A stretch of 64,000 nucleotides of DNA, from assembly GCA_041586735.1 (NCBI GenBank), contig JBFGZQ010000014.1, forward strand, positions 1 through 64,000. The letters run 5' to 3'. Origin of the DNA: Motiliproteus sp041586735 (GTDB taxonomy: Bacteria; Pseudomonadota; Gammaproteobacteria; Pseudomonadales; Balneatricaceae). Below the pieces are notes generated by a model. The model had not been told where the DNA came from and ran no database searches. It saw nothing but the letters and a program-made list of their open reading frames with translations. The position numbers and the translations under genes were made by a program. Positions 47,332 through 56,215 of this stretch are shown in pieces. Each line of letters opens with the position of its first letter. Within the stretch, counting starts at the first letter, position 1.

Positions 47332-47861
47332 CAACGAACCACTTGCAGCAACGGATGACCCGCAGACGCGGCTGAAGGCTGGCGAGTCAAACGCCCATGG
47401 CGTTCGACCAGCTCTTTAAGAGCCCCACGATACACCTCGCGTTTGAACGAGATCACCTGGCCTAACGGGTACCAATAACTGACCCAGCGCCAACCATCGA
47501 ATTCGGGCTTATGCGAATGATGAAAACAGACGGCTGAATCCTGGGCTCGCAATTTAAGTAGAAACCATCGCTGTTTCTGGCCAATACAGAGCGGCTTGGA
47601 GTGATGACGAATCATCCGCTTCGGCAGACGATAGCGAAGCCAACCGCGGGTACAACAGATCAGTTCAACATCGGTAGGATCAAGCCCCACCTCCTCTTTA
47701 AGCTCACGGTACATCGCCTGCTCGGGGGTTTCGTTATCGCTAATCCCCCCCTGCGGAAACTGCCAGGCATCCTGACCCACACGCCGCGCCCAGAGTACCT
47801 GACCCTGATCGTTTGCGATAATGATCCCGACATTGGGACGAAAGCCTTCTGAGTCAATCAC
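47331..47861 (-). CDS. rppH: RNA pyrophosphohydrolase
   Basis: RppH removes pyrophosphate from mRNA 5' ends and so starts RNase E-dependent decay. The Nudix box is GGISDNETPEQAMYRELKEEVGL in pattern (about 38-60); GFRPNVGIII at the start and QRWFLLKL further on fit the RppH subfamily. At 176 residues it is close to E. coli RppH. It forms an rppH-ptsP operon conserved in gammaproteobacteria. Confidence 0.96.
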   Translation of the reverse strand: MIDSEGFRPNVGIIIANDQGQVLWARRVGQDAWQFPQGGISDNETPEQAMYRELKEEVGLDPTDVELICCTRGWLRYRLPKRMIRHHSKPLCIGQKQRWFLLKLRAQDSAVCFHHSHKPEFDGWRWVSYWYPLGQVISFKREVYRGALKELVERHGRLTRQPSAASAGHPLLQVVR

Positions 47862-48088
47862 GCCAGCACCCTTACTCTACTTATCAAGCCATTGTTCCAC
47901 AAATCGGCGCTATCACCAATTGCAGTTTAGGGCTAACAGTCCAGTCTGATACAGATAGACCGCAAACCACAGCACTAATCAAGCTTAAACCCACTGAATT
48001 GCAACCCTAGCGCTGTTGTCTCATGGCCACCTCGACTATGATTATCGGCCTAAAACGCATTGCCCATTAACCACCTAGGAGCCTAGCG

Positions 48089-48742
48089 ATGGCATTGGCT
48101 ATTTTTGATTTGGACAACACCCTGATAGCGGGTGACAGCGACCATGCTTGGGGGGAGTTTCTAGTCGATCAGGGGCTGGTAGATCGCGACCGTTATAAGC
48201 AGGCCAACGACAACTTCTATCAGGACTACCTGCGCGGTACATTGGATATTTTCGCTTACCAGGCGTTTGCTCTAGAGCCTCTAACCCGCTTCACGCCCGA
48301 GCAACTGACTCAGCTGCATCAACAGTTCATGCAACGCAAGATCACCCCGATCCTGCTCAGCAAGGCCAGTGCACTGCTGGAGCGCCACCGTCAGGCGGGC
48401 GATTTTCTGCTGATCATCACCGCGACCAACCGCTTTGTTACCGGCCCCATCGCCGAGCTGCTAGGGGTCGACGCTATCCTAGCCACCGAACCCGAAGTGA
48501 TCGAGGGTCGCTATACCGGCAAGCTAGTCGGCACCCCCTGTTACCAAGAGGGCAAGGTGACCCGGCTCAACCAGTGGCTCAAAGAGCGTGACCACGACCT
48601 ACAAGGCAGTTACTTTTACAGCGACTCGCGCAACGATATTCCGCTGCTGCAACTCGTCGACCACCCTGTCGCGGTCGATGCCGATCCGGTACTGACCGAA
48701 TACGCCAAAACCCAAGGCTGGTCGCTTATCAGCCTGAGATAG
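48089..48742 (+). CDS. HAD-IB family phosphatase (SerB-like)
   Basis: This 217-residue haloacid dehalogenase-superfamily hydrolase has motif I DLDNTL (7-12, nucleophile Asp7), motif II ITATN (near 109-113), the Lys in GKVTRLNQW and motif III SDSRNDIPLL (near 178-187). The helical cap after motif I makes it subclass IB, like phosphoserine phosphatase and some histidinol-phosphatases. The substrate is uncertain. A clear AGGAG site precedes the ATG. It is divergent from rppH, as its homologue is in Pseudomonas. The 227-base gap to rppH holds no other visible gene. Confidence 0.87.
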   Translation: MALAIFDLDNTLIAGDSDHAWGEFLVDQGLVDRDRYKQANDNFYQDYLRGTLDIFAYQAFALEPLTRFTPEQLTQLHQQFMQRKITPILLSKASALLERHRQAGDFLLIITATNRFVTGPIAELLGVDAILATEPEVIEGRYTGKLVGTPCYQEGKVTRLNQWLKERDHDLQGSYFYSDSRNDIPLLQLVDHPVAVDADPVLTEYAKTQGWSLISLR

Positions 48743-48746
48743 GCGA

Positions 48747-48770
48747 CGCTAGCTTAGAGACAAGCTAGCG
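48747..48770. terminator. Stem-loop between convergent HAD and rlmI genes
   Basis: A perfect 9-base stem CGCTAGCTT / AAGCTAGCG with a six-base loop fills most of the 28-base gap between the two stop codons. No T run follows, so terminator function is uncertain. Confidence 0.4.
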
Positions 48771-49967
48771 CTAGCTGACCGGCAACACCCGGACAAACAA
48801 TGATTTGAGATAATCGGTCTCCGGAATCGCCGGATGTACCGGATGATCGGGGCCCTGGTGCCCCTGTTCGATGATCTGCGCCTGACGATCCATCTTGCGA
48901 CTGCCGGAGCGCACGATCTCCACCAGGCGATCGCGCTGCAGATGCATCGAGCAGGATGCCGACACCAACAAACCATCGCGCGCCAACAACCCCATCGCCA
49001 GTTCATTGATGCGCTGATAGGCCTGCTCACCATTGCGCATATCTTTACGCTTTTGAATAAAGGCCGGCGGATCGACCACCACCACATCAAAGCGCTCGGC
49101 TTCGGCCTTAAGCTGCTTCAAGCCATCGAATGCATCACCCTGAAGCGTTAACACCCGTTCGCCGACGCCATTGAGCTGGGCGTTTTGGTCGACACAATCG
49201 AGCGCTGAGGCTGAGGCATCCAGACAGAGCACCTCTGAGGCACCCGCAACGGCCGCCTGAACCCCCCAACCACCAATATAACTAAATAGATCCAATACCC
49301 GCTTGCCCGCCACGTACTGCTGCAACCGGGCACGATTCATCCGATGGTCATAAAACCAGCCGGTCTTCTGTCCGGTTTTGACCGGCGCCAAAAACTTCAC
49401 CCCGTTCTCCTCCAGCGGGGCGTAATCCGGCACCTCGCCGACCAAGGTTTCCACATAGCTTGGCAGACCCTCCATCTCGCGCATCTTGCCATCGTTACGC
49501 ATCAGGATCGCAGCGCCTGGAATCACCTGCAGCAACGCCTCGACAATCGCCTCCTTAACCACCTCCATGCCCGCCGTTGAGATCTGCACCACCAGCAGCG
49601 CATGGAAGCGATCCACGACCAGGCCCGGCAAGCCATCACTGTCACCGTACACCAGTCGATAACAATCATTACCAAAACAGCGCTGCCGTAATGACAGGGC
49701 GATTTTCAACCGATGCACCAGCAGCGACTTATCCAGCATGCAGCCACTATCGCGGCTGACCAACCGGCCACAGATCAAGTTATTGGGATTCAGGTACGCC
49801 ACCCCTAACGGCTTGCCTCCCGCCTGCTCGACCACGACCTGCTCCCCCAGCTGAAACTGCTTCAGCGGTGTTAGCGCGGTATCCACCTCATTGCTATAGA
49901 TCCACAGATGACCGCCACGCAGACGACTGTCGGACTTGGGTTTAAGACGCAAAGTTTGCAAAGCCAT
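48771..49967 (-). CDS. rlmI: 23S rRNA (cytosine-C5) methyltransferase RlmI
   Basis: RlmI methylates C1962 of 23S rRNA using S-adenosylmethionine. The 398-residue protein has an N-terminal PUA domain (about 1-75), an EEHUD-like middle part and a Rossmann methyltransferase domain with LDLFSYIGGWGVQAA (SAM loop, near 225), VDPPAFIQKRKD (motif IV, near 300) and SCSMHL (catalytic Cys region, near 345). The upstream gap contains stacked hairpins. RlmI/RlmK naming rests on the PUA plus single methyltransferase layout. Confidence 0.92.
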   Translation of the reverse strand: MALQTLRLKPKSDSRLRGGHLWIYSNEVDTALTPLKQFQLGEQVVVEQAGGKPLGVAYLNPNNLICGRLVSRDSGCMLDKSLLVHRLKIALSLRQRCFGNDCYRLVYGDSDGLPGLVVDRFHALLVVQISTAGMEVVKEAIVEALLQVIPGAAILMRNDGKMREMEGLPSYVETLVGEVPDYAPLEENGVKFLAPVKTGQKTGWFYDHRMNRARLQQYVAGKRVLDLFSYIGGWGVQAAVAGASEVLCLDASASALDCVDQNAQLNGVGERVLTLQGDAFDGLKQLKAEAERFDVVVVDPPAFIQKRKDMRNGEQAYQRINELAMGLLARDGLLVSASCSMHLQRDRLVEIVRSGSRKMDRQAQIIEQGHQGPDHPVHPAIPETDYLKSLFVRVLPVS

Positions 49968-49980
49968 GAACGATTCCTTG

Positions 49981-50020
49981 GGGCCTGAGGCCCGATGACG
50001 GCTGCTGTTAAGCAGCCGTC
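49981..50020 (-). other. Two hairpins in the rlmI leader
   Basis: A 5-base stem (GGGCC / GGCCC, 49981-49993) and a perfect 10-base stem with GTTA loop (49997-50020) lie immediately upstream of rlmI. Neither is followed by a T run on the minus strand. They may protect or regulate the rlmI 5' end. Confidence 0.45.
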
Positions 50021-50025
50021 GCTAC

Positions 50026-50065
50026 CAAAAACAAACAGCCCCGCGTCCTTAACGGGCGCGGGGCT
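50026..50065 (-). terminator. gcvH terminator
   Basis: A stem AGCCCCGCG / CGCGGGGCT (50037-50065) is followed on the minus strand by GTTTGTTTTT. It lies 54 bases after the gcvH stop codon and separates gcvH from rlmI. Confidence 0.82.
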
Positions 50066-50118
50066 GGAATGATGAACGTCGATCCGGGTTAATTAACGAC
50101 CCGTATCGGGGCGAGTGC

Positions 50119-50511
50119 TCAGGATTCCGCTTCGCACAACTCGCCGTACTCGGCGGCGTCCAACAGATCCGCGAGTTCATCTTTGTGAGTCAGCTTAACT
50201 CGGAAGAACCAGCCATCGCCATAGGGATCAGAGTTGGCCAGCTCGGGAGAGTCTTCCAGATCGCCATTGACCTCGACGACCTCGAGGCTGATCGGCGCAT
50301 AGAGGTCAGAAGCCGCCTTAACCGACTCGACCACGCCCATCTCATCACCCGCCGCAAAGGTCGCGCCCAGCTCTGGAAGTTCAACAAAAACCACATCACC
50401 CAGCAACGCTTGGGCCTGATCGGTAATACCGATCGTCGCGATACCGTCACCCTCATCACGAACCCACTCGTGGCTAGACGCATATTTCAGCTCGGCAGGG
50501 ATGTTACTCAT
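50119..50511 (-). CDS. gcvH: Glycine cleavage system H protein
   Basis: GcvH carries the lipoyl arm that shuttles the aminomethyl group between GcvP, GcvT and Lpd. The 130-residue protein has the lipoylation Lys at about 65 (VESVKAASDLYAPIS) and the N-terminal SHEWVRDEGDGIATIGIT pattern. It lies alone here, 104 bases after ubiI on the same strand. In E. coli the whole gcvTHP operon occupies this position. gcvT and gcvP must be elsewhere. No glycine riboswitch was recognised upstream. Confidence 0.95.
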   Translation of the reverse strand: MSNIPAELKYASSHEWVRDEGDGIATIGITDQAQALLGDVVFVELPELGATFAAGDEMGVVESVKAASDLYAPISLEVVEVNGDLEDSPELANSDPYGDGWFFRVKLTHKDELADLLDAAEYGELCEAES

Positions 50512-50614
50512 AGTGCTGTCCTCTCAAAGGAGATATATTTACCCATTAGCATCCGCCGCGCCATCACCAGCCGACGTTATAAAAACCGCAATGTATCGCC
50601 AAGCCCGGAGCAAT

Positions 50615-51943
50615 TCAACCACCGGGTACCGATATCATCGCAGCCGCAGACAAATCGGGCCGCGCCAGAACAGGCAAATCCGCCTCCAGACCTAGGCCAT
50701 AACGCACCAACTGGCGCTTTAGCACCCCAGAGTGCGCCAGCTGCTTCATTCCCAGATTACGTAACCACTGCAGAACCGGCGGCACCTCGCCATAGAGATG
50801 ATGAAACCCTGCCATCAACCCCATCATCGCCAGATTCTCTGCTTGACGACGACGCTGATAACGGCGCAATCGCTGGCAATCGCCTAGCGGCAGCCCCAGC
50901 TGATGGCTTTTCAGCAGCTCTTCAGCCAGCGTCGCTGCATCCAGCAAACCCAGATTAACCCCCTGTCCTGCCAACGGATGGATGCAATGTGCGGCGTCGC
51001 CCATCAGCGCCAGCGCGCTATCCACATACTGTTTAGCATGGCGCTGCACTAACGGGAATTTGAATCGCGGGGCCACCGCGGATACCGATCCCAGTCGGTA
51101 TTCGGACGCCTGCCCTAACGCGGTAGCAAAGTCAGCCTCACTCAACGCCATCAGTTCGCTTGCATGCTCGGGAGAGGTCGACCAGACGATCGAGACCTGA
51201 TGCCCGGTCCCCGCCAGCGGCAATAACGCCAATGGCCCGGTATCGATGAAGCGCTGCCATGCCGTCGCTTGATGCGGCCGCGTCAGCGTCACCGTGGTGA
51301 CAATCGCGTGCTGCTGATAATCCCACTCGCTTAACGGCACCCCAGCCAAGCGCCGGGTGGGCGAGTGTGCACCATCGGCGCCCACCACCAGCCGCGCCCT
51401 GAGTCGCTGATCATCGCTGAGCTGCAGCTGCCGCCATGCTCCATTAGCATCGTCCTGCGACGCTGACAAATGCTGCAGGCTGACACCACCCAGCCAGCGA
51501 ATATTTTCATGCCCTTCCAAGACCTGGTGCAGAGCCAGCAGCGTCACTCGATTTTCGACGATATGCCCCAGATGCCCGAGGTGCTGCTCGGCGGCAGAAA
51601 AGCCAATCTCGGCGGTCCCTTCACCATCCCACACCTGCATCTGCTGGTAGGACGTGACGCCTAGCTGCGCCATCCGGGTCCAGCCCCCCAGATTGCGCAA
51701 GATCTGCTCCGAGGCTAAATTCAGTGCGCTGACCCGAGGGTCAAAACCCTGCCCGGCGGCGGCCAGCAGCTGCTGGTGACGCTGCTCGGCAGTGCTGGCC
51801 GAGAGGTCGATAACGGCCACCTTCAGGCCGCTGCCGCCCAGCGCACAGGCCAGCGTCATCCCCACCATACCCGCGCCAACGATAGCGATATCCACATCAA
51901 GGTCGCTCGGGGTAAGATTATGATCTGGTTGAGTGATCGGCAT
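50615..51943 (-). CDS. ubiI: Ubiquinone biosynthesis FAD-dependent hydroxylase UbiI
   Basis: This flavoprotein monooxygenase hydroxylates C5 of the ubiquinone ring under aerobic conditions. It has 442 residues from the ATG at 51943; a GTG nine bases upstream is an alternative start. Motifs are the FAD dinucleotide fold DIAIVGAGMVGMTLACAL (near 18-35), the middle VGADGAHSPTRRLAG (near 190-204) and the second FAD motif GDAAHCIHPLAGQGVNLGLLDAA (near 310-330). UbiI rather than UbiF/UbiH is assigned from the order pepP-ubiH-ubiI, shared with E. coli (visC). Its start overlaps the ubiH end within a few bases. Confidence 0.88.
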   Translation of the reverse strand: MPITQPDHNLTPSDLDVDIAIVGAGMVGMTLACALGGSGLKVAVIDLSASTAEQRHQQLLAAAGQGFDPRVSALNLASEQILRNLGGWTRMAQLGVTSYQQMQVWDGEGTAEIGFSAAEQHLGHLGHIVENRVTLLALHQVLEGHENIRWLGGVSLQHLSASQDDANGAWRQLQLSDDQRLRARLVVGADGAHSPTRRLAGVPLSEWDYQQHAIVTTVTLTRPHQATAWQRFIDTGPLALLPLAGTGHQVSIVWSTSPEHASELMALSEADFATALGQASEYRLGSVSAVAPRFKFPLVQRHAKQYVDSALALMGDAAHCIHPLAGQGVNLGLLDAATLAEELLKSHQLGLPLGDCQRLRRYQRRRQAENLAMMGLMAGFHHLYGEVPPVLQWLRNLGMKQLAHSGVLKRQLVRYGLGLEADLPVLARPDLSAAAMISVPGG

Positions 51944-51945
51944 GC

Positions 51946-53226
51946 TCAGCACCCCAGCCTGGGCAGTGGCATATCCAGCCCCATCGCGCTTTGGGCAAAG
52001 GCACGCTTAAGCGGAGTGACCAGCTCCAGCCCCAGCAAGCCCAGGTTACGCGCCAGCACCGGGGCGGCATGAGGGCTAGAAAACAGCTTGGTGATCTGAT
52101 CACTGAAGCCCAGCGTCTTGGTCTGATCCCAGTGCAGCTGGGATTGAAACCGCAGCAAGGTATCCAGACAACCTATAGCTCGCTGCTCAACCTGCGCCTG
52201 CAATAACTCCTGAGCCAGCACCAGGGCCCCACGCAACGCCAGATTAAAACCCTGACCGGCAACGGGGTGTAGCGCATGCGCGGCATTACCCAACACCACC
52301 AGCCCGCTGCGGACCTGTTCGCACGCCAGTACTCGCTGCAGTGGATAGTCGTGCCGCTCGCCCAGCGCAACAAAGCGTCCGGCGCGGTAGCCAAAGCGGC
52401 GCTGTAAGCGGCGCAGGAATTCGCCGGCATCGATACTCAGCAGCGCCTCGGTGTGCGCCAAAGGCACGCTCCATACCAGCGCGGATCGGGGCCGCCCCTG
52501 AGCATCATCGGTCAACGGCAATAACGCCATCGGCCCCTCGGTGGTGAACCGTTCGTAGGCTACCTGCTGGTGCGGTCGATCCAACGCCAGATTGGCGATG
52601 AGCGCACTCTGCTGATAGGAGGTTACCTGGCGGTCGAGCTGTAGCTGCTGACACAACCCAGATCGCCCTCCATCTGCGATCACCAGCAAGCGACTGTCGC
52701 AGTAATGGCTCTCACCCTGATACTGATACTCGACCCGCATACCGCCAGGAATCGCCTGTGCGGTGCTGACTTCGGCCGGGCAGCAGAACCTCACGCTGAC
52801 CTGTTGCCGTAATGCCTGGAGCAGCGCCTGCCCCAAACGGCGATTTTCTAGGACATAACCCAACGCCGGCACCCGCTCCTGCATGGCATCGAGCCGTGTC
52901 GCGCCTAGATGTCCGCGATCGGAGACCTGGATCTTACTGATCGGACAGGCATCATCGGCCAGCACCGGCCAGAGCCCCAGACCTTCAAGCAGGTGCCTGG
53001 ACCCCAGCGAGAGCGCGGTGGATCGGGCATCGAAACTGGGCTGCAGCGGCTGATGATCGATTAGCGGCAACGCCACAGCCTCGAACACCACGATCCGCAA
53101 TGGCTCAGGCTGTTGCGCCTGACCGCGTGCTAACGCCAGCGCCAGTGCCGCGCCCACCATACCGCCACCGACGATGGCAATATCGTACGTTTCTGACGCT
53201 GGGGCACTACTCATTCTCGGCGCCAT
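51946..53226 (-). CDS. ubiH: 2-octaprenyl-6-methoxyphenyl hydroxylase UbiH
   Basis: UbiH is the paralogous flavoprotein monooxygenase for C1 hydroxylation in ubiquinone synthesis. The 426-residue protein has YDIAIVGGGMVGAALALALA (near 13-32) and GNAAHALHPVAGQGFNLALRGA (near 305-326). The DG motif is varied as LVIADGGRSGLCQQL. The ATG at 53226 has an AAGGGG ribosome site and overlaps pepP by 20 bases; a second ATG at 53214 is possible. UbiH/UbiI distinction rests on gene order. Confidence 0.88.
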   Translation of the reverse strand: MAPRMSSAPASETYDIAIVGGGMVGAALALALARGQAQQPEPLRIVVFEAVALPLIDHQPLQPSFDARSTALSLGSRHLLEGLGLWPVLADDACPISKIQVSDRGHLGATRLDAMQERVPALGYVLENRRLGQALLQALRQQVSVRFCCPAEVSTAQAIPGGMRVEYQYQGESHYCDSRLLVIADGGRSGLCQQLQLDRQVTSYQQSALIANLALDRPHQQVAYERFTTEGPMALLPLTDDAQGRPRSALVWSVPLAHTEALLSIDAGEFLRRLQRRFGYRAGRFVALGERHDYPLQRVLACEQVRSGLVVLGNAAHALHPVAGQGFNLALRGALVLAQELLQAQVEQRAIGCLDTLLRFQSQLHWDQTKTLGFSDQITKLFSSPHAAPVLARNLGLLGLELVTPLKRAFAQSAMGLDMPLPRLGC

Positions 53227-54595
53227 GCGGATCGACCCCTTGACCCCGGCTGTGCGCCATCAGCGCCTCGATCTCAGCAATCTGCTTGGGGGCATCCGCA
53301 GACAGCACCTCAGAGCCCTGTTCGGTCACCAACAGGTCGTCTTCGATACGGATGCCGATGCCCCGCCAGCGCGCATCGACCTGCTCGTTGTCTGTCGCGA
53401 CATACAGACCGGGTTCGATCGTCAACACCATCCCCGCCTGTAACAGGCAGGGTTCGCCATCGCGGCGGTAATCACCGACATCGTGGACATCCAACCCCAA
53501 CCAATGGCTGGTACGGTGCATATAAAAGGGTTTGTAAGCTTCGCTGTCGATCAGCGCCTCGACCTCGCCCTGCAACAAGCCATGCTCGACTAAGCCTGCA
53601 ACCAGCACCCGCAGCGCAGCTTGGTGCGGTGCATCAAAACAGACACCCGGCTTGACCGCTTCGATCGCGGCGTGCTGGGCATCGAGCACGCACTGATACA
53701 GGGCTCGTTGATCCGTGCTGAAGCGGCCGTTGACCGGAAACGTCCGGGTAATATCACCCGCGTAACCGTTGTGTTCACAACCGGCGTCGATCAGTACCAG
53801 ATCGCCATCGCGCAGTCGATCCCGATTCTGGGTGTAGTGCAACACACAGGCGTTCGCCCCGCCGCCGACGATCGTGGCATAAGCGCTGAAACGACAGCCC
53901 TGCTGGGCAAAACTGTGGGCGATATCGGCCTCGAGCTGGTATTCAAACATTCCCGGGCGACAAGTGCGCATCGCCAACCGGTGCGCCCGGGCGCTGATGC
54001 GAGCGGCCTCGCGCAGCTGCTGCTGTTCGGCACCACCTTTGATCAAGCGCAGCTGATGCAGCAGCGGCTCGCTATTGTGAAGCTGCTGCGGCGCGCTGGC
54101 ACTCGAACGGCCCTGGGTTTGCAACTGCTGACACCAGCGTTGAATCTGCAACGCCAAACCATCAGGAGCACTCAACGGCTCGCCAAACGGATAGTAGATC
54201 CGTTCGCAGCCGGCCAGCAGCCCCGGCAGCTGAGTCGGTAGCTCATCCAAACTAAATCCGCGCTCAAAGCCAAACTGGATGACCGCACCCTCGGCCCCAG
54301 CCCGATAACCGGTCCAGACCTCCTGGGCAGGGTCGCGCGGCAGCACAAACAGGATCGATTCGGTCTCAGCAGCGGCATTTTTTAACAACAGCAGCAAGGC
54401 ATCGGGTTCGGAAAAACCGCTGAGATACAGAAAGTCGCTACTCTGACGGAAAGGATACTCGGTATCCCGATTGCGATAGCGCAACTTGGCTGCAGGCAAT
54501 AGCACCGCCGAACGCGGTGGCAGCTGCGCCAACAACTGCTGGCGACGCTCAAGGTATTCAGACAGGGGCAGAGGATCGATCACAGGGGACTCCAT
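53207..54595 (-). CDS. pepP: Xaa-Pro aminopeptidase P
   Basis: This pita-bread metallopeptidase removes N-terminal residues preceding proline and uses two Mn ions. The 462-residue protein has an N-terminal domain (about 1-175) and a catalytic domain with ligands in DAGCEHNGYAGDITRTFPVNG (two Asp), HWLGLDVHD (His), EPGLY (Glu) and RIEDD (Glu). The ATG at 54595 was preferred to an upstream TTG. It lies between ygfB and ubiH, the E. coli order. PepP near ubiH is conserved but its role in quinone synthesis is not known. Confidence 0.95.
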   Translation of the reverse strand: MESPVIDPLPLSEYLERRQQLLAQLPPRSAVLLPAAKLRYRNRDTEYPFRQSSDFLYLSGFSEPDALLLLLKNAAAETESILFVLPRDPAQEVWTGYRAGAEGAVIQFGFERGFSLDELPTQLPGLLAGCERIYYPFGEPLSAPDGLALQIQRWCQQLQTQGRSSASAPQQLHNSEPLLHQLRLIKGGAEQQQLREAARISARAHRLAMRTCRPGMFEYQLEADIAHSFAQQGCRFSAYATIVGGGANACVLHYTQNRDRLRDGDLVLIDAGCEHNGYAGDITRTFPVNGRFSTDQRALYQCVLDAQHAAIEAVKPGVCFDAPHQAALRVLVAGLVEHGLLQGEVEALIDSEAYKPFYMHRTSHWLGLDVHDVGDYRRDGEPCLLQAGMVLTIEPGLYVATDNEQVDARWRGIGIRIEDDLLVTEQGSEVLSADAPKQIAEIEALMAHSRGQGVDPHGAENE

Positions 54596-54618
54596 CGCTG
54601 AGGATCTATTCAACCGGC

Positions 54619-55218
54619 TTAGTGTAGCGCCGCATCTGCAGGCAGGGTGGGGATAGGTTTATCAAGTTCAGGGCCACGATTACACTCTGAAAACACCAGC
54701 AACGCGACCATCCGCACGTACTCATGGATCTCCATAAAATGGGCTTCGCTCTCTTCACCATCAGACTCGTTCACCGCAATCTGGGCGATTTGCGCCAAAT
54801 CGTTCAAGCCATCCCGGGCATCCTCACTCAACGCCTCCGCCGGTGTTCCCCGGGCAAGCGCGTAACCGCACAAAAAGCCATGACACCATAATCCTAATGC
54901 TTCGGCACGTTGCGCCAAGGCATGGTCTTCATCGGGAATCATCGGCTGCAGATCAAACCCGGCCTGCTCCAACTGCGCCAGTGTCACCTGGTACATCAAT
55001 GACAAACTGGCCCGCAGTGCCGCGACAGGCGCCTCCTCTAAGCCGATCTGTTGCTGCGCCGCCTGGAACCAGGATGCCAGCGGCAGGCGTGCGCTCGTCG
55101 CCAACTGACCACAGAGATAACCATGCAACTCGGAAGGGGAGTGCAGGGCGGATTGCTGAACGAACAGGTCGGCCAGCTGGTCGAAATCGACTTGCTCTGG
55201 AATGGCATGCTGTGACAC
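54619..55218 (-). CDS. ygfB: UPF0149 (YgfB/YecA) family protein
   Basis: This 199-residue alpha-helical protein has the YgfB pattern: SELHGYLCGQLA near 28-40, WCHGFLCGYALA near 110-122, and a C-terminal EIHEYVRMVALLVFSEC near 165. No SEC-C zinc tail is present, so it is the YgfB rather than YecA type. The molecular role is unclear; in Pseudomonas YgfB homologues have been linked to beta-lactam resistance regulation. It heads the ygfB-pepP-ubiH-ubiI run and is divergent from zapA genes. Confidence 0.9.
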   Translation of the reverse strand: MSQHAIPEQVDFDQLADLFVQQSALHSPSELHGYLCGQLATSARLPLASWFQAAQQQIGLEEAPVAALRASLSLMYQVTLAQLEQAGFDLQPMIPDEDHALAQRAEALGLWCHGFLCGYALARGTPAEALSEDARDGLNDLAQIAQIAVNESDGEESEAHFMEIHEYVRMVALLVFSECNRGPELDKPIPTLPADAALH

Positions 55219-55418
55219 TTGAGACTACCTCTGGGCGAAGATCCGGCACCCTATACGCCAGATGATTTAACTGGCGCTTATCCTAACATCTCAGCTGTGC
55301 TGCGACCACGACCAGGGGTCGTAATAATGATGCCCGCCCGCCCAGACAGCGACGACAGCCGTTGACCCGCCCCTCCACCAGCCCTACTATTCAAGGCTCA
55401 CCAGGATGAGTCCGCAAC

Positions 55419-55622
55419 ATGTCAGAATCGACCTCAACAGATCTGGAGTATCAAGTGCAGCAACTGCTCAGTTACTGTCAACAGCTACAACAGCAAAACA
55501 ACCAGCTACGGGCGCGTGAGCAGACCCTGAAGCTGGAGCGCAACCAACTACGCCAGGTTCGCGATACTACCCAAAAACAGATTGAGGCGATGATCGGCCG
55601 CTTTAAGGCCATGGAGCAGTAA
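55419..55622 (+). CDS. TIGR02449-type coiled-coil protein (ZapB-like)
   Basis: This 67-residue highly charged protein is Gln/Leu rich with a continuous heptad-like coiled coil (about 8-65). Small proteins of this type directly precede zapA in many gammaproteobacteria. They resemble ZapB in size and form, and a role with ZapA at the Z-ring is plausible but unproven. The stop and the zapA start share a base (TAATG), so translation is coupled. Confidence 0.8.
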   Translation: MSESTSTDLEYQVQQLLSYCQQLQQQNNQLRAREQTLKLERNQLRQVRDTTQKQIEAMIGRFKAMEQ

Positions 55623-55918
55623 TGCAACCCGCAAACACGGACCAGGTGGCGATTCAAATTCTGGGCAAAGAGTTTTTAATTAACTGCCCTCGGGAATCCC
55701 AACCAGAACTCATGACCACTACCCAACTCCTTGACCAGCGCATGAAGGAGATCAAGTCGCGCGGCAAAGTGTTTGGTCTAGACAGAATAGCGGTGATGGC
55801 GGCTCTCAACCTCACCCACGAGTTACTTAAAGCCCAGCAACAGCTAGAGGATCTCAAACAGCAACAACAGCAGCTAAGTGCGCGCATCGCCAAAGCCCTC
55901 GACGACAGATCAGCATGA
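55622..55918 (+). CDS. zapA: Cell division protein ZapA
   Basis: ZapA cross-links FtsZ filaments at the division ring. The 98-residue protein has the N-terminal globular part (VAIQILGKEFLINCPRE, near 8-24; RMKEIKSRGKVFGLDRIAVMAALNLTHELL, near 40-70) and a C-terminal coiled coil rich in Gln. It is followed by the 6S RNA gene and ygfA, as in E. coli. Confidence 0.95.
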   Translation: MQPANTDQVAIQILGKEFLINCPRESQPELMTTTQLLDQRMKEIKSRGKVFGLDRIAVMAALNLTHELLKAQQQLEDLKQQQQQLSARIAKALDDRSA

Positions 55919-55982
55919 CCGCCAAACACAACTCGAGCCCTGAACAAAAACCCATAGCGAATTTAAAAACAATTTTCAAGAC

Positions 55983-56010
55983 CTGACATTTTGCTATTCC
56001 GGGGTATACT
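55983..56010 (+). promoter_or_regulatory. 6S RNA promoter
   Basis: A -35 CTGACA (55983-55988), a 16-base spacer and a -10 TATACT (56005-56010) place the start at about 56017, exactly where the 6S stem begins. Confidence 0.8.
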
Positions 56011-56016
56011 GGAATA

Positions 56017-56195
56017 GCTCCCTGAGGTGTTTGGCAGCTGGTATAGTCCCTCGAGCCGATAAGCACAATCCCGGAGGCTTTCAGCAGCTACTGATGTGCA
56101 CGCCCGCTAGTCGGAAAGCCTAATGTAGCTCGAAAGCCGCCACCTTGAACCTTCGGGTTCAGGGCCGACATCAGCACCGGCACTGTGGGGAGCCC
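56017..56195 (+). ncRNA. ssrS: 6S RNA
   Basis: 6S RNA mimics an open promoter and sequesters sigma-70 RNA polymerase in stationary phase. The 5' GCTCCC and 3' GGGGAGC ends pair to close the molecule. Signature segments shared with E. coli 6S are CCCTCGAGCCGATA near the 5' side, GTCGGAAAGCCT in the middle, and CACCTTGAACC...GGGTTCAGGG near the 3' side. It lies between zapA and ygfA, the conserved location. Ends are estimates. Confidence 0.93.
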
Positions 56196-56215
56196 TTTTC
56201 TTTGATTCAATACCG

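Noticed and set aside
50512..50614. Glycine riboswitch before gcvH
   Set aside because: The 103-base gap to ubiI is too short for a tandem aptamer and shows no aptamer-like conserved core.
53621..54241. 206-codon plus-strand frame within pepP
   Set aside because: It is antisense to conserved peptidase motifs and lacks a ribosome site.
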